Source: Planctomycetota bacterium | Lineage (GTDB): Bacteria; Planctomycetota; Phycisphaerae; WQYP01 | Length of the DNA stretch: 23,473 nucleotides | Reading direction: 5' to 3' | Assembly (NCBI GenBank): GCA_021798635.1 | Contig: JAJZGH010000040.1 | Coordinates: 1-23,473 of the forward strand | In this document: positions 1 to 8,202 of the stretch, in pieces | How positions within the stretch are numbered: position 1 is the stretch's first letter | How the letters are laid out: each line of letters opens with the position of its first letter | The notes under the pieces: generated by a model | Databases searched by the model: none | What the model was told of the DNA's origin: nothing | Seen by the model: the letters and a program-made list of their open reading frames with translations, nothing else | Made by a program: the position numbers and the translations under genes

Positions 1-60
1 ACCCCCATCGCCCAACCCACCGCCCGCGGCATCGTGATTGACCACGTGCCGGGGCGCTAA
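1..60 (+). CDS. 3' end of an unidentified gene (partial)
   Basis: Reading frame 1 is open from the window edge and ends in TAA at 58-60. The 19 visible residues end in IDHVPGR, and the codons are rich in G/C at third positions, as expected of coding sequence here. The gene begins outside the window and too little is visible to name it. A GC-rich hairpin at 120-138 lies downstream but has no T-tract, so it is not a convincing terminator. Confidence 0.4.
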   Translation, partial: TPIAQPTARGIVIDHVPGR

Positions 61-109
61 AACGCACAGGCCTATCAGCCTCTCCGCTCCGCGCAACATT
101 GCATGGAGA

Positions 110-135
110 CTCCACAAAGCCGCCGGCGCTGCCGG
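110..135 (+). repeat. Copy 1 of a dispersed intergenic repeat
   Basis: These 26 bases match 12001-12026 at 24 positions, and the last 18 bases (118-135) are identical in both copies. The core contains a GC palindrome. In this copy it extends to a perfect 8-bp stem, CCGCCGGC at 120-127 and GCCGGCGG at 131-138, with a GCT loop. Both copies are in non-coding DNA, which fits a small palindromic repeat family of unknown function. Confidence 0.5.
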
Positions 136-171
136 CGGTGGAACGCCCCATAAAAGCCACCCGTCGCCCCT

Positions 172-188
172 GGAGTCTGTCCGAGTAA
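172..188 (+). repeat. Sequence resembling a terminal inverted repeat of the MITE at 15464-15601
   Basis: GGAGTCTGTCCGAGTAA here differs at one base from the right-hand MITE end read inward (GGAGCCTGTCCGAGTAA). No partner end and no TA or CTAG duplication is visible nearby. It could be a solo remnant or the end of a related, decayed element, or chance. Confidence 0.35.
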
Positions 189-225
189 TGGCCGGAGTTG
201 CGATGGCGGAACATCACGTCATTAA

Positions 226-292
226 GCACCGTGGTGATAACCCGGTGGTTGGTTGGCGGCACTGGATCAACCACCGGATTATCATCCGGTGC
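226..292. repeat. Long imperfect inverted repeat
   Basis: The arm at 226-251 pairs with 268-292, with a loop of about 16 bases. The arms are complementary at nearly all positions, with a few mismatches and one bulge. Neither arm is followed by a T-tract, so a simple terminator is unlikely. A REP-like or structured-RNA element is possible; function is unknown. Confidence 0.45.
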
Positions 293-419
293 TATACAGG
301 TACCGATGGCGGCGCGCCTTAACACGATGGTGCGCCGAGAGGCCGCGATGCAATTGGAGGCCCAAACACGGTAATGATCCACCGACACGTGGCCGATGGG
401 ATGCGTCCGTTCTCCTAAT

Positions 420-692
420 TTACGTTGCATGGCCCCGGATTTTTCCCGTCGTCATGTCCCGGGGTGCAAAGGTAAGGATCAGAGAAATGTCCAGAATTGC
501 ATCGCGTTCGAGCACTTTGTCGACAATTTTCCACGCCTCATCCTGCCGCTTCATTTGTGGCATTTTATCAAACTTCCTGGATTTGACCGCAAAACGGTAA
601 CGACCGGGCATGCCGGCCAGCTCGAATTCGGCCAGCCCGTCAAATTTCTTTTCGAGAGCTTTTTTAAGAGATTGTGCTTGAGTCTTTGTCAT
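420..692 (-). CDS. Small conserved-looking hypothetical protein (90 aa)
   Basis: The ATG at 690-692 is preceded by AAGGAG at good spacing, which supports a real gene. The product is lysine-rich, soluble and has no membrane segment or signal peptide. The pattern of the central and C-terminal part (KFDKMPQMKRQDEAW through DISLILTFAP) loosely recalls the end of BolA-like proteins, where a helix leads to a final strand ending near a Pro. I place little weight on this because the usual BolA His motif is not visible. It is divergent from the pair starting at 840, with about 150 bases between them. Function is not recognised. Confidence 0.6.
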   Translation of the reverse strand: MTKTQAQSLKKALEKKFDGLAEFELAGMPGRYRFAVKSRKFDKMPQMKRQDEAWKIVDKVLERDAILDISLILTFAPRDMTTGKIRGHAT

Positions 693-749
693 TTCAGCAA
701 CTCCTTCAGTGCGCCAACTTTGTTAAGCATAACCGACGCATCGCTCATT

Positions 750-764
750 TCCATACTGTATGGA
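750..764. promoter_or_regulatory. Perfect 15-bp palindrome, candidate operator
   Basis: TCCATACTGTATGGA is perfectly palindromic around the central T. It sits in the 147-base divergent gap between the small gene at 420-692 and the two-gene module at 840-2500, where a dimeric repressor would be expected to bind. No regulator gene is encoded directly alongside unless one of these products self-regulates. Confidence 0.35.
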
Positions 765-839
765 GAGTACCTTGCCTGAATCGTCCACGTTTGTCATACT
801 ATGGCGAGGGCAGGGCGAATCCCGTAGAATGACAGTGAT

Positions 840-1229
840 ATGAAACCGCCGAAATACACAAGAATGGCCAAGCATAGAGCCATCGGCCCTGCTCCGGCGG
901 GTATTCATATCGCTGCGGTCGGTGCTCAAGTTCGTTATGTGGGTAGTCTGTATCATAAGGATGTGCCGAGCTTTGCCGGCAATCCACCGCAGCCGCGCCC
1001 GGATGCTAGTATCTGTCCCAAGGCCTTGTCGCGTCAACAGCCTACCATTCAGAAATGGCTGACTGACGCGGTAGCAAGAGGGCACTTCAGCGCGTCCTGG
1101 GAGAACGGCTTTCCGCGCTATGTATGGCACCGTGAAGCTGGAGTGGTTTTCGAGGGCCGCCATATTGCACAAGGGCAGTACAAAGGTTACCCGCTGGATT
1201 CCGACGAACGAGTGCGAGGGTTGCCGTGA
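840..1229 (+). CDS. Uncharacterised small protein, first gene of a coupled pair with an ImmA/IrrE-like gene
   Basis: This 129-aa soluble protein has no signal peptide or membrane segment. The first 20 residues are basic. The motif VRYVGS (31-36), a stretch DVPSFAG (41-47), SICP (57-60), a helix around QKWLTDAV, then GFPRYVWH (90-97) and QYKGYP (113-118) give it a compact-domain look with many aromatic and Gly residues. From memory, similar small proteins occur next to ImmA/IrrE-like genes, but I know of no assigned function. Its TGA overlaps the GTG start of the next gene (GTGA, 1226-1229), implying translational coupling. The start is weakly supported because no strong Shine-Dalgarno is visible; ATG at 864 is an alternative. 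Confidence 0.75.
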   Translation: MKPPKYTRMAKHRAIGPAPAGIHIAAVGAQVRYVGSLYHKDVPSFAGNPPQPRPDASICPKALSRQQPTIQKWLTDAVARGHFSASWENGFPRYVWHREAGVVFEGRHIAQGQYKGYPLDSDERVRGLP

Positions 1230-2500
1230 GTGAATTCGACATACAATATACGTGGCTGGATTTTGGGTGTAATGATGCGCCGGAAATTAATGGAACATTT
1301 GCGGATTTTACTTTAGCGTCCGGCAACCAGATTATCACCAAAGTTCTGGACAAACGCGCCCGCACCACGCGCGATTATATCCGAGTGCCGCTGTACCCAT
1401 TGGCGGAATGGCTGGTTGCGAATTGGTGGTGTCTGTTTAACGAAGTACACGCGCCTGGCAAAACGGGTACAGTTGACGGCGTAGATACGCGTCATTGCTT
1501 ATATTCCGCGCAGGAAGGGTTTCCCCTTCCCAGACTGCGCATTTATCCCGAAGGTGATAAACTGAATTTAACCTGGGCATCATTCCAAAGTGAGCATCAG
1601 AATATTGAGTTTATAAGCACTGGGGAGCAGCGGGTTACGACGGAGTTATTCCGTGCCAAAGCGGCCGAGCTTATTGAGGCCGTTTTGGGCCGATTGGAAT
1701 CGTTAAAAATTTCCGCCGGCACCCTGACGAAAAACTGGGAGGCCATAATAAATGCGGACCGGGAAGAGGCCGAATTCTGCCGCGCGGCGGCATGGCTCGG
1801 ACTCGATCCCTACGCGCTTCCCGCAGACGCCGCTGAAACAATTATGAAGGTATGGACAGCAATTCCCCAAGGCCTTCGTGCGGATACGTTTTGTGCATCC
1901 ACCATTGAACGACTTCCGGAGGTGCAGCGATGGCTTGCAAGCGGACTGGACGCCCTTGGAACGTCCATCTTGGGTCAGCATCCGTTCAAAGGTTTATACG
2001 ATGTACCACAGGTCGCGGAGACCGCTGCGCCTTGGGAGCAAGGGTACGCCTTGGCAAGACATGCGCGCGCGCAGCTAAATCTGGATGAGCAACGCGCCCC
2101 GGATGTGTTTCAATTCACTTCGCCAGTCGCCGCCGCACCGACACCGATGCCGAGCATAGAAGGCCTTGTCGGCCTGGACCAACGAGTTATCCGGTGTTTT
2201 GCCTTCAAAAGGCGACCAGAATCATTTCGATTTTTGATTGCACGTTCGTTGATGAGCCTATTTTATGGCGGGGATCGTTCGCTTTATCTTCTTACCTCCG
2301 CCATAACAGAACGCCAGCAGAGGGAGCGGTCCTTCGCCGCCGAGTTTCTAATTCCCGCCCATGTAATTGAGTCTCGAATTACCTCCAACGAAGTCACGGC
2401 TGAGGAAATCTCCGACATTGCCGCGGATTTTGAAGTCTCCCCCTTTGTCGTGAAATACCAGATCACCAATCACCGCATTGCCCACGTGGCCGAGACGTGA
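1226..2500 (+). CDS. ImmA/IrrE-like protein lacking the HExxH metalloprotease motif
   Basis: The start is GTG, in a 4-base overlap with the upstream stop. The 424-aa product has a long N-terminal region (1-300) that I cannot assign to a named domain, with conserved-looking patches PLYPLAEWLVANWW (55-68) and FCRAAAWLGLDPY (184-196). The C-terminal part (about 310-420) has the layout of ImmA/IrrE peptidases: a helix RFLIARSLMSLF (335-346) where HExxH normally lies, then SFAAEFLIPA (369-378), then a helical IAADFEVSPFVVKYQI segment (398-413). The metal-binding His-Glu-His residues are absent, so peptidase activity is unlikely. ImmA/IrrE proteins usually cleave or relieve repressors in mobile elements and stress responses. 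A sensor, antitoxin or structural role is possible here; this is inference. Confidence 0.75.
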   Translation: MSEFDIQYTWLDFGCNDAPEINGTFADFTLASGNQIITKVLDKRARTTRDYIRVPLYPLAEWLVANWWCLFNEVHAPGKTGTVDGVDTRHCLYSAQEGFPLPRLRIYPEGDKLNLTWASFQSEHQNIEFISTGEQRVTTELFRAKAAELIEAVLGRLESLKISAGTLTKNWEAIINADREEAEFCRAAAWLGLDPYALPADAAETIMKVWTAIPQGLRADTFCASTIERLPEVQRWLASGLDALGTSILGQHPFKGLYDVPQVAETAAPWEQGYALARHARAQLNLDEQRAPDVFQFTSPVAAAPTPMPSIEGLVGLDQRVIRCFAFKRRPESFRFLIARSLMSLFYGGDRSLYLLTSAITERQQRERSFAAEFLIPAHVIESRITSNEVTAEEISDIAADFEVSPFVVKYQITNHRIAHVAET

Positions 2501-2562
2501 CAGTTCATACATGCGTGCGTTATCTTTCCAGAAGTGCCATTGACCAACCGACAGTCTCCCCG

Positions 2563-4107
2563 TCATGCCAATGGCGGCAGGTAGTTTTTGGCTATCGCGT
2601 TGAATTCCAGGACTTGGTTTTCGATCCAGGGTTTGTCGCGGGCTAATTCTGTGGCCATGGTCTGGGCGACGTGGGGTGCTGCTGCGATTGCGGCGCGGGC
2701 GTCGAGAAACAGCAGGCGCGTGCGGCGGGCCAGGATATCGTCGATCGTGCGAGCCATTTCGTGGCGGATAAAATCGACGATTTCCTCCGTGGTGATCGCG
2801 GACGGCCCTGTTGCAAGATCGCCTTCCGTAAGGCTCATAGAGCCAGCCCCAAGCCTGGCACCGCCGGCTTCTGCAGCGCTGGAAATTGGGGAACCGGATA
2901 TTTTCAAGGTGCGTGTAATACATTCACGCACCGGCAAACCGTTGAGGCCGCAGGCATGATCGACCGCATCTTCCGCCATGCGCCGATAGGTTGTCCATTT
3001 TCCGCCGGCGATGGTCAACAGGCCGCTGCTGCTGATCTCAATGGTATGATCACGGGACAGTGCGGCGGTAGCGGTATTCTGCGGCGCTTTCACCAGCGGG
3101 CGAATCCCCGCGAACATGCTGACAATGTCCGCACGGTTGGGCGGACGAGCCAGATACTGCCCGGCGGTTTCAAGAATAAAATCAATTTCCGTATTTTGCG
3201 GTACGGGTTCCAGGGCCACGCTTTCCAGTGCGGTGTCGGTTGTGCCCAAGAGGGTGCGATTGTGCCATGGGACGGCAAACAACACTCGCCCATCGCTGGT
3301 GTGCGGCACCATGATGGCGGTATTGCCGGAAAGAAACGTTTTCTCCAGCACCAGATGCACCCCCTGGCTGGGCGCAATAATGGCCGGTGCGCCGGGGTTG
3401 TCCATGTGCCGCAGTTGATCGCTGAAGGCTCCGGTTGCGTTGATGATACATCGTGCCGTGACGGTATGGGATTGCCCCGTTTCGCAGTCGGTAAATCGCA
3501 GCGCGTTTAGATGTCCTGTGGCATCATGCAGCAGATGTGTCACGGGGGCATAATTCAAAAGTGCTGCGCCAAGCCGTGTTGCGGTGGCGGCTAACTCTAT
3601 CAGCAGCCGCGCATCATCAAATTGTCCGTCATGATACAGCACGCCGCCCCGCAGGCCGTCGGTTTTCAGCGTGGGAATATACCGCAACACTTCTTCGCGG
3701 CTGAGATGCCGGGATTTTCCAAATCCATATTTCCCGGCCAGCATGTCATAGGCTTTTAAGCCGGTACCGTAAAACGGAGCTTCCCACCACTGATAATTCG
3801 GCACGACAAAAGCCAGATCATGGACCAGATGCGGAGCGTTATTTCTAAGAATTCCACGTTCATGCAGGGCTTCTGTGACCAGAGCAATATTGCCCTGCTG
3901 CAAATAACGCACACCCCCATGCACCAGTTTGGTAGACCGACTGCTGGTGGCTTTGCCAAAATCGCTTTGTTCCAGCAGACACACCGCGTATCCGCGGGCC
4001 GCCGCATCAACCGCAATGCCCACCCCCGTGGCTCCGCCGCCAATGACCGCAATGTCCCAGGGTTCACGCCGGTCAATCATTTGATGTAAAGATATATTTC
4101 TATTCAT
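2563..4107 (-). CDS. glpD: Aerobic glycerol-3-phosphate dehydrogenase (FAD-dependent)
   Basis: The 514-aa protein oxidises sn-glycerol 3-phosphate to dihydroxyacetone phosphate, passing electrons to the quinone pool at the cytoplasmic membrane. The N-terminal dinucleotide-binding motif GGGATG (23-28) is followed by the GlpD signature SSRSTKLVHGGVRYLQ (55-70). The DAO-type FAD domain continues to about residue 360, and the helical C-terminal domain follows. Length is normal for the family. It starts 19 bases after glpK stops, so the two are transcribed together. No glycerol facilitator (glpF) or glp repressor gene is visible in the window. The ribosome binding site is weak; translation may depend on glpK. 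The gene converges with the ImmA-like gene across a 62-base gap. Confidence 0.95.
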   Translation of the reverse strand: MNRNISLHQMIDRREPWDIAVIGGGATGVGIAVDAAARGYAVCLLEQSDFGKATSSRSTKLVHGGVRYLQQGNIALVTEALHERGILRNNAPHLVHDLAFVVPNYQWWEAPFYGTGLKAYDMLAGKYGFGKSRHLSREEVLRYIPTLKTDGLRGGVLYHDGQFDDARLLIELAATATRLGAALLNYAPVTHLLHDATGHLNALRFTDCETGQSHTVTARCIINATGAFSDQLRHMDNPGAPAIIAPSQGVHLVLEKTFLSGNTAIMVPHTSDGRVLFAVPWHNRTLLGTTDTALESVALEPVPQNTEIDFILETAGQYLARPPNRADIVSMFAGIRPLVKAPQNTATAALSRDHTIEISSSGLLTIAGGKWTTYRRMAEDAVDHACGLNGLPVRECITRTLKISGSPISSAAEAGGARLGAGSMSLTEGDLATGPSAITTEEIVDFIRHEMARTIDDILARRTRLLFLDARAAIAAAPHVAQTMATELARDKPWIENQVLEFNAIAKNYLPPLA

Positions 4108-4126
4108 TGATGTATTTCACCGCGCG

Positions 4127-5632
4127 TTAATGAAGCACGTCGCCATGCTCTTCCCAGTCCTGAGATCGTGCGACCGCCTTCTTCCACCGCTGCCGGCGGA
4201 CATTTACTTCGTCACGGCTCATCCGCGGTTCAAAAACGCGGTCCACAACCCAATGCCGGGCGACATCGGCCGGTGTTTCCCAATACTTCACCGCCAAACC
4301 CGCCAGATACGCAGCTCCCAGAGCTGTGGTTTGTATGACCTGCGGTCGCAATACCGGAACGCCCAGTAAATCAGCCTGAATTTGCATCAGTAAATTGTTT
4401 TCCGCCGCACCGCCATCCACGCGCAATTCGGTCACGCTTTGTCCGGAATCCTTTTGCATGCACTCCAGCAGGTCCGCACTCTGGTGGGCAATGCTTTCCA
4501 GCGCCGCCCGGGCAACATGTGCTGCGGTTGTTCCCCGTGTCAGGCCCGATATGGATCCCCTCGCGTACGCATCCCAATAGGGGGAACCCAGGCCCGCGAA
4601 TGCGGGGACAAAATATACGCCGCCGGAATCCGCTACGCTTGCCGCCAGTGCTTCAACATCACGGCTGCTTTGAATAATCCCCAGCGAATCACGCAGCCAT
4701 TGCACGACCGCGCCGCCAATAAAAACGCTGCCCTCCAACGCGTATTGGGTCGTGCCGCCAAGCTTCCAGGCGATGGTGCTTAAAAGTTGATTTGCTGATT
4801 CGGTGGGCTTTTCTCCGGTGTTCATGAGCATAAAGCAGCCGGTGCCGTAAGTGTTTTTTACCGATCCGGGGGCAAAACATGTCTGGCCGAATAGGGCCGC
4901 CTGTTGATCCCCGGCCACCCCCGCGATTGGAACCCGCGCTCCCAGAAAATCCTCAGAAGTGTGACCAAATATTTCAGATGAGGACCGCACGTCGGGTAAA
5001 ATCGACGGCGGTATATCCATGAGCGCCAGAAGTTCATGATCCCATTGGCCGGTGTGGATGTTGAAAAGCATGGTGCGGGACGCATTGGAAACATCTGTCG
5101 CATGTACCGCCCCGGCGGTAAGTTTCCAAAGCAGCCATGAATCCACGGTGCCAAACGCCAAGTCACCACGGACGGCCAAGTTCCGGGCACCGGGGACCTG
5201 GTTCAAAATCCATCGCAGTTTACTGGCGGAAAAATAGGGATCAATAATCAGTCCGGTTTTACGGGCCACCATTTCGGCATGGCCCGCGGCTTTTAGCGCT
5301 TCGCAAAAATCAGCGGTGCGCCGATCCTGCCAGACAATCGCATTATAAATGGGTTCCCCGGTCTTCCGATTCCATACCAGTGTGGTTTCCCGTTGATTGG
5401 TAATGCCGATGGCGGCAATGTCGGAGGCAGTAATTCCCGCCTGGCTTATGGCCTGTCGGGCCGTGGCAAGTTGTGTGCGCCAAATTTCCTGCGGGTCGTG
5501 CTCCACTGAGTCGGGCTGGGGAAATAGCGGCGCAAGTTCCATTTGCGCCATGGCCGGTGAGCGCCCGTTGTGATCAAACACAATGGCTCGCGAACTGCTG
5601 GTTCCCTGGTCCAAGGCCAGAACAACATTCAT
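4127..5632 (-). CDS. glpK: Glycerol kinase
   Basis: It phosphorylates glycerol to glycerol 3-phosphate with ATP, feeding the adjacent glpD. The FGGY-kinase N-terminus reads [15 protein letters not shown], with the ATP-site DQGTSSSR at 8-15. [13 protein letters not shown] and VDGGAAENN are typical later motifs of the ATPase fold. I chose the ATG at 5632 because it aligns with the normal family start and gives 501 aa, the usual length. The frame is open for 34 codons further upstream, but those residues have no counterpart in the family. The order glpK-glpD with a 19-base gap indicates an operon. Confidence 0.96.
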   Translation of the reverse strand: MNVVLALDQGTSSSRAIVFDHNGRSPAMAQMELAPLFPQPDSVEHDPQEIWRTQLATARQAISQAGITASDIAAIGITNQRETTLVWNRKTGEPIYNAIVWQDRRTADFCEALKAAGHAEMVARKTGLIIDPYFSASKLRWILNQVPGARNLAVRGDLAFGTVDSWLLWKLTAGAVHATDVSNASRTMLFNIHTGQWDHELLALMDIPPSILPDVRSSSEIFGHTSEDFLGARVPIAGVAGDQQAALFGQTCFAPGSVKNTYGTGCFMLMNTGEKPTESANQLLSTIAWKLGGTTQYALEGSVFIGGAVVQWLRDSLGIIQSSRDVEALAASVADSGGVYFVPAFAGLGSPYWDAYARGSISGLTRGTTAAHVARAALESIAHQSADLLECMQKDSGQSVTELRVDGGAAENNLLMQIQADLLGVPVLRPQVIQTTALGAAYLAGLAVKYWETPADVARHWVVDRVFEPRMSRDEVNVRRQRWKKAVARSQDWEEHGDVLH

Positions 5633-5682
5633 CGGATTTCCACCCCAGGCCCGCCGGCTATGTCCGCCCCGCGGCTTAAAAA

Positions 5683-6087
5683 TCAGGTGTGAACCGGCAC
5701 AGGTGCGGATTTGTCTACGACAAACTCCGGCCAATCCGCGTTATCCCAGCCCACGCGGCTGCCTGCCGGATAATCTGCGGCCAACTGTTGCACAGGCAAT
5801 TGCGCGGTAGTTTTATATGCGGTTTGTACAAGCAGGGAATTCTCGGCGACGTTTTGCTGTAAAACCAGCCCTTGCATGCGCCGCGGGCGACCAAAAAGCG
5901 GTTCCACATAATTTCCACCCTCGCTCACCACGTCAATCTTTCGCGCTGGCGCATGAATACTTCCGGATACCCATTTGCCCACAACCAGATCCGCGGCCGA
6001 TGTACATTTGAAGGTGTTACGATAATTGGCGACGGGCATTTTCAGGGTGACCAGATCGTTTTCAATACTCTCAACAATAAATTTCAT
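5683..6087 (-). CDS. Hypothetical protein (134 aa)
   Basis: The ATG at 6087 has GGAG eight bases upstream, so this is probably a real gene. The product is rich in beta-prone segments ([16 protein letters not shown] at the N-terminus, then WVSGSIHAP and [19 protein letters not shown]) and has no signal peptide or membrane helix. The pattern hints at a small beta-barrel, but I do not recognise a family. It lies 50 bases upstream of glpK on the same strand with no terminator visible between them, so it may be the first gene of the glycerol operon. The basic patch GRPRR may be worth noting. No function assigned. Confidence 0.65.
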   Translation of the reverse strand: MKFIVESIENDLVTLKMPVANYRNTFKCTSAADLVVGKWVSGSIHAPARKIDVVSEGGNYVEPLFGRPRRMQGLVLQQNVAENSLLVQTAYKTTAQLPVQQLAADYPAGSRVGWDNADWPEFVVDKSAPVPVHT

Positions 6088-6151
6088 TCAGTGTTCTCCA
6101 ATATCAAAGCAATTATAAGCCCGAATCGCCAAGCGGCCAACTTTAAGCACG

Positions 6152-7120
6152 CTAGTAGTTGGTGAAAAAATCAAACACCAGATCATACCATCCGGGAAGT
6201 ACCTCATGGGCGAAATCGGGATAAATGGCGGTGCGTTTTTCGCACGTTATTTTGTTGTAGGCGGCGAATTGCGTTGACGGCGGGCATATGGTGTCCATCA
6301 ATCCGATGGCCATGAGCGTTTTGGCTTTGATCCGCGGGGCCAGATGCTGACAGTCAATATAGCCTAAGCGCGAAAATATCTCCTGTTCCCGCAGATGTCG
6401 CGGATCATGCTGGCGGAAAAAGGCCTGGAGTTCTCCGTAGGCGTCCCTGGCGAGATCCATTTCCCAGACTCTCTGATAATCACACAGAAACGGATACTGC
6501 GGGGCCGCTTTGGCAATTCGCGGTTCCAATGCCGCGCACGCCAGCGTCAGGCCGCCGCCCTGCGACCCGCCCATGGCGTAGACCCGCTCCACATCAACGT
6601 GCGGCAGCGTCAAAAGAATGCCGGCAAGCTGCGCGGTATCGAGATATATAGATCTAAATAATAATTTCTGCGGGTCGGGATCACTTAATCCGCGAACAAT
6701 ATGCCCGCGATGCGTCGTGCCGCGCACAGGGGTAATATCTTCAGAATATCCGCCCTGGCCCCGGCAATCCATCGCAGCCACAATGTACCCGGAACTCGCC
6801 CAGGCCAGTTTCTCGGTCCAATCACCCGCGTGACCGGAGTAGCCGTGGAACATGCAGATGGCCGGCCGTTTTGTACTTGGGCCAATGTGTTTGGGTTGCA
6901 GAAATTTGACGTGTATTCGCGCCCCGCCCACGCCGGTGAAGTACATATCAAAGCAGTCCACATGCGGTGTATGAAATTCCGCGGGCCGCCATTCAATTTC
7001 TGGTTTTACGGCACGCATTTCCGCCAGAGCATGTTCCCAGTAGGCATCAAAATCCGCAGGGCACGGATTGCGGCCGCCATAGGCGGCCAGTTTTTCCATG
7101 GGCATATCAACGACAGGCAT
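6152..7120 (-). CDS. Acetylxylan esterase / cephalosporin-C deacetylase family (CE7) hydrolase
   Basis: This 322-aa alpha/beta hydrolase matches the CE7 family, whose members remove acetyl groups from xylo-oligosaccharides and related small acetyl esters, usually in the cytoplasm. Visible motifs: FHGYSGHAGDW (91-101) with the Tyr that helps form the oxyanion hole, RGQGG (120-124), nucleophile Ser186 in GGSQGG, Asp276 in GLMDTICPPST and His305 in FAHE. Length is normal and all three catalytic residues are present. There is no signal peptide. GGGAG lies seven bases before the ATG. The CBM9-like lipoprotein gene upstream on the same strand fits a carbohydrate-related role, but the substrate is unknown. 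Confidence 0.9.
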   Translation of the reverse strand: MPVVDMPMEKLAAYGGRNPCPADFDAYWEHALAEMRAVKPEIEWRPAEFHTPHVDCFDMYFTGVGGARIHVKFLQPKHIGPSTKRPAICMFHGYSGHAGDWTEKLAWASSGYIVAAMDCRGQGGYSEDITPVRGTTHRGHIVRGLSDPDPQKLLFRSIYLDTAQLAGILLTLPHVDVERVYAMGGSQGGGLTLACAALEPRIAKAAPQYPFLCDYQRVWEMDLARDAYGELQAFFRQHDPRHLREQEIFSRLGYIDCQHLAPRIKAKTLMAIGLMDTICPPSTQFAAYNKITCEKRTAIYPDFAHEVLPGWYDLVFDFFTNY

Positions 7121-7269
7121 ATTCTAACTCCCAACAACAATTTTTCGCACGCGGCGGAACATCTCATGGTAGATAGTACAACGCTTTGAGAAGTTAAAAA
7201 ACTTAACCAAAAACGGCAGAAAAATGGCGACCGTTATACGAATGTGATGACTCCCACAAGCTTCCAGGA

Positions 7270-8157
7270 TTACCGCCGCAGCGCCAAATTGGCGTCGTTG
7301 GAAGAAATCAAGGCCAGGCGTCCCATAAGGTAGGGGGCAAAGGCCTGAGCTTCCAGCGGCACGGGGAACAGGCTGTATTGCACAAGCTGTCGGCGGCCCG
7401 CAGTGTTGGCCCGCCAGATATACCGCAACACATTCACGCGGAACCGCCCGCCAGACTTACTGATAAACCGCAAGGGACGGGGAAGTCCGGCGATCGGAAT
7501 TTTTACAACTGCCGTGGCGGCGCGGTGTCCGCGCCAGGAGCCTGTTCCGATTTTTACGCTCAGGCCCTGAATCTTCCAGGGAATCAGGCCATACGGATGG
7601 TTCAAATCCGGCGACCCGGATGAAGTAGGTGCCGGCGCTGTGGAAGACCGATGCCACACACCGTGCGTGCGACCCGTTGGAGATACGACCAACTCAAAAA
7701 AATTAGTTCCGTTTTGTTTCCGGGAAGTATCGAGCCATATTTCCGAGCAGTCCTGCCGCCAGAGGTTATCCGCAGCCGCATTTCCCGCCGCCTGATACGG
7801 TCCGGTGGCAACGATGGCAATATACAGGTCCGCAGGCGTAAATGCCGCGGCAATTTTGGTATGGGCACCGGCAATTCGGGGGGATCGGCCTTGGGCCAAT
7901 TTGAACCATTGGGCACTCTTCCAAACCTGTGCCGCCAATGGATTGGCCATGGCATGTTGCGAGGTTTTCAGCGGTTGGGCTTCCAACGCGAGGGGACGCA
8001 CCGTACCGTCGCGGCTGGGAGCCGATGCGGAATCGGTTGATCCGTCCTTGCATCCCGGCCACACCGACAACAGGGATCCGGCGAGCACTACCACGCCCAG
8101 CATTTTAAAGGTTGTAAGGCCCTTGAAGTTCAATTTTTGTGCTGTCCTTTTCTTCAT
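7270..8157 (-). CDS. Lipoprotein with a CBM9-like carbohydrate-binding domain
   Basis: The N-terminus (KKR, then a hydrophobic stretch at about 19-33) ends in the lipobox-like VWPGC with Cys36, so the protein is probably exported and lipidated. The rest has the pattern of family 9-like carbohydrate-binding domains: AAQVWKSAQWFKL (74-86), an AAFTPADLYIAI strand, then DCSEIWLDTSRK and FFELVVSPTG, ending with a strand-rich half. These domains are frequent in periplasmic or surface proteins near sugar-processing genes. No catalytic domain is visible. AGGA precedes the ATG by nine bases. It lies 45 bases after the flavoprotein gene and about 150 bases before the CE7 esterase, all on one strand. 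Ligand unknown. Confidence 0.7.
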   Translation of the reverse strand: MKKRTAQKLNFKGLTTFKMLGVVVLAGSLLSVWPGCKDGSTDSASAPSRDGTVRPLALEAQPLKTSQHAMANPLAAQVWKSAQWFKLAQGRSPRIAGAHTKIAAAFTPADLYIAIVATGPYQAAGNAAADNLWRQDCSEIWLDTSRKQNGTNFFELVVSPTGRTHGVWHRSSTAPAPTSSGSPDLNHPYGLIPWKIQGLSVKIGTGSWRGHRAATAVVKIPIAGLPRPLRFISKSGGRFRVNVLRYIWRANTAGRRQLVQYSLFPVPLEAQAFAPYLMGRLALISSNDANLALRR

Positions 8158-8202
8158 TATCGCTCGTCCTGAGCTTGCTGACCATGATACTAAACGGTCA
8201 AC

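Larger units (their letters stand above)
61..419. other. Non-coding stretch with hairpins and repeat-like sequences
   Basis: I see no convincing gene in these roughly 360 bases; the short ORFs lack ribosome binding sites and protein-like composition. The stretch holds a perfect 8-bp GC hairpin (120-138), a 26-bp sequence repeated at 12001-12026, a 17-bp sequence resembling the end of the MITE at 15464-15601 (172-188), and a long imperfect inverted repeat (226-292). This density suggests old mobile-element or repeat debris. Confidence 0.5.

Noticed and set aside
723..1172. 149-codon minus-strand frame
   Set aside because: It overlaps the coupled gene at 840-1229, lacks a ribosome site, and has a low-complexity Arg/Cys/His-rich product typical of an antisense shadow.
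2671..3510. 279-codon plus-strand frame opposite glpD
   Set aside because: Shadow of glpD, whose FAD motifs and full length are clear; composition of the plus frame is not protein-like.
7190..7215. AAGTT/AACTT hairpin upstream of the CE7 esterase
   Set aside because: Only a 5-bp AT stem, too weak to call a terminator or operator.
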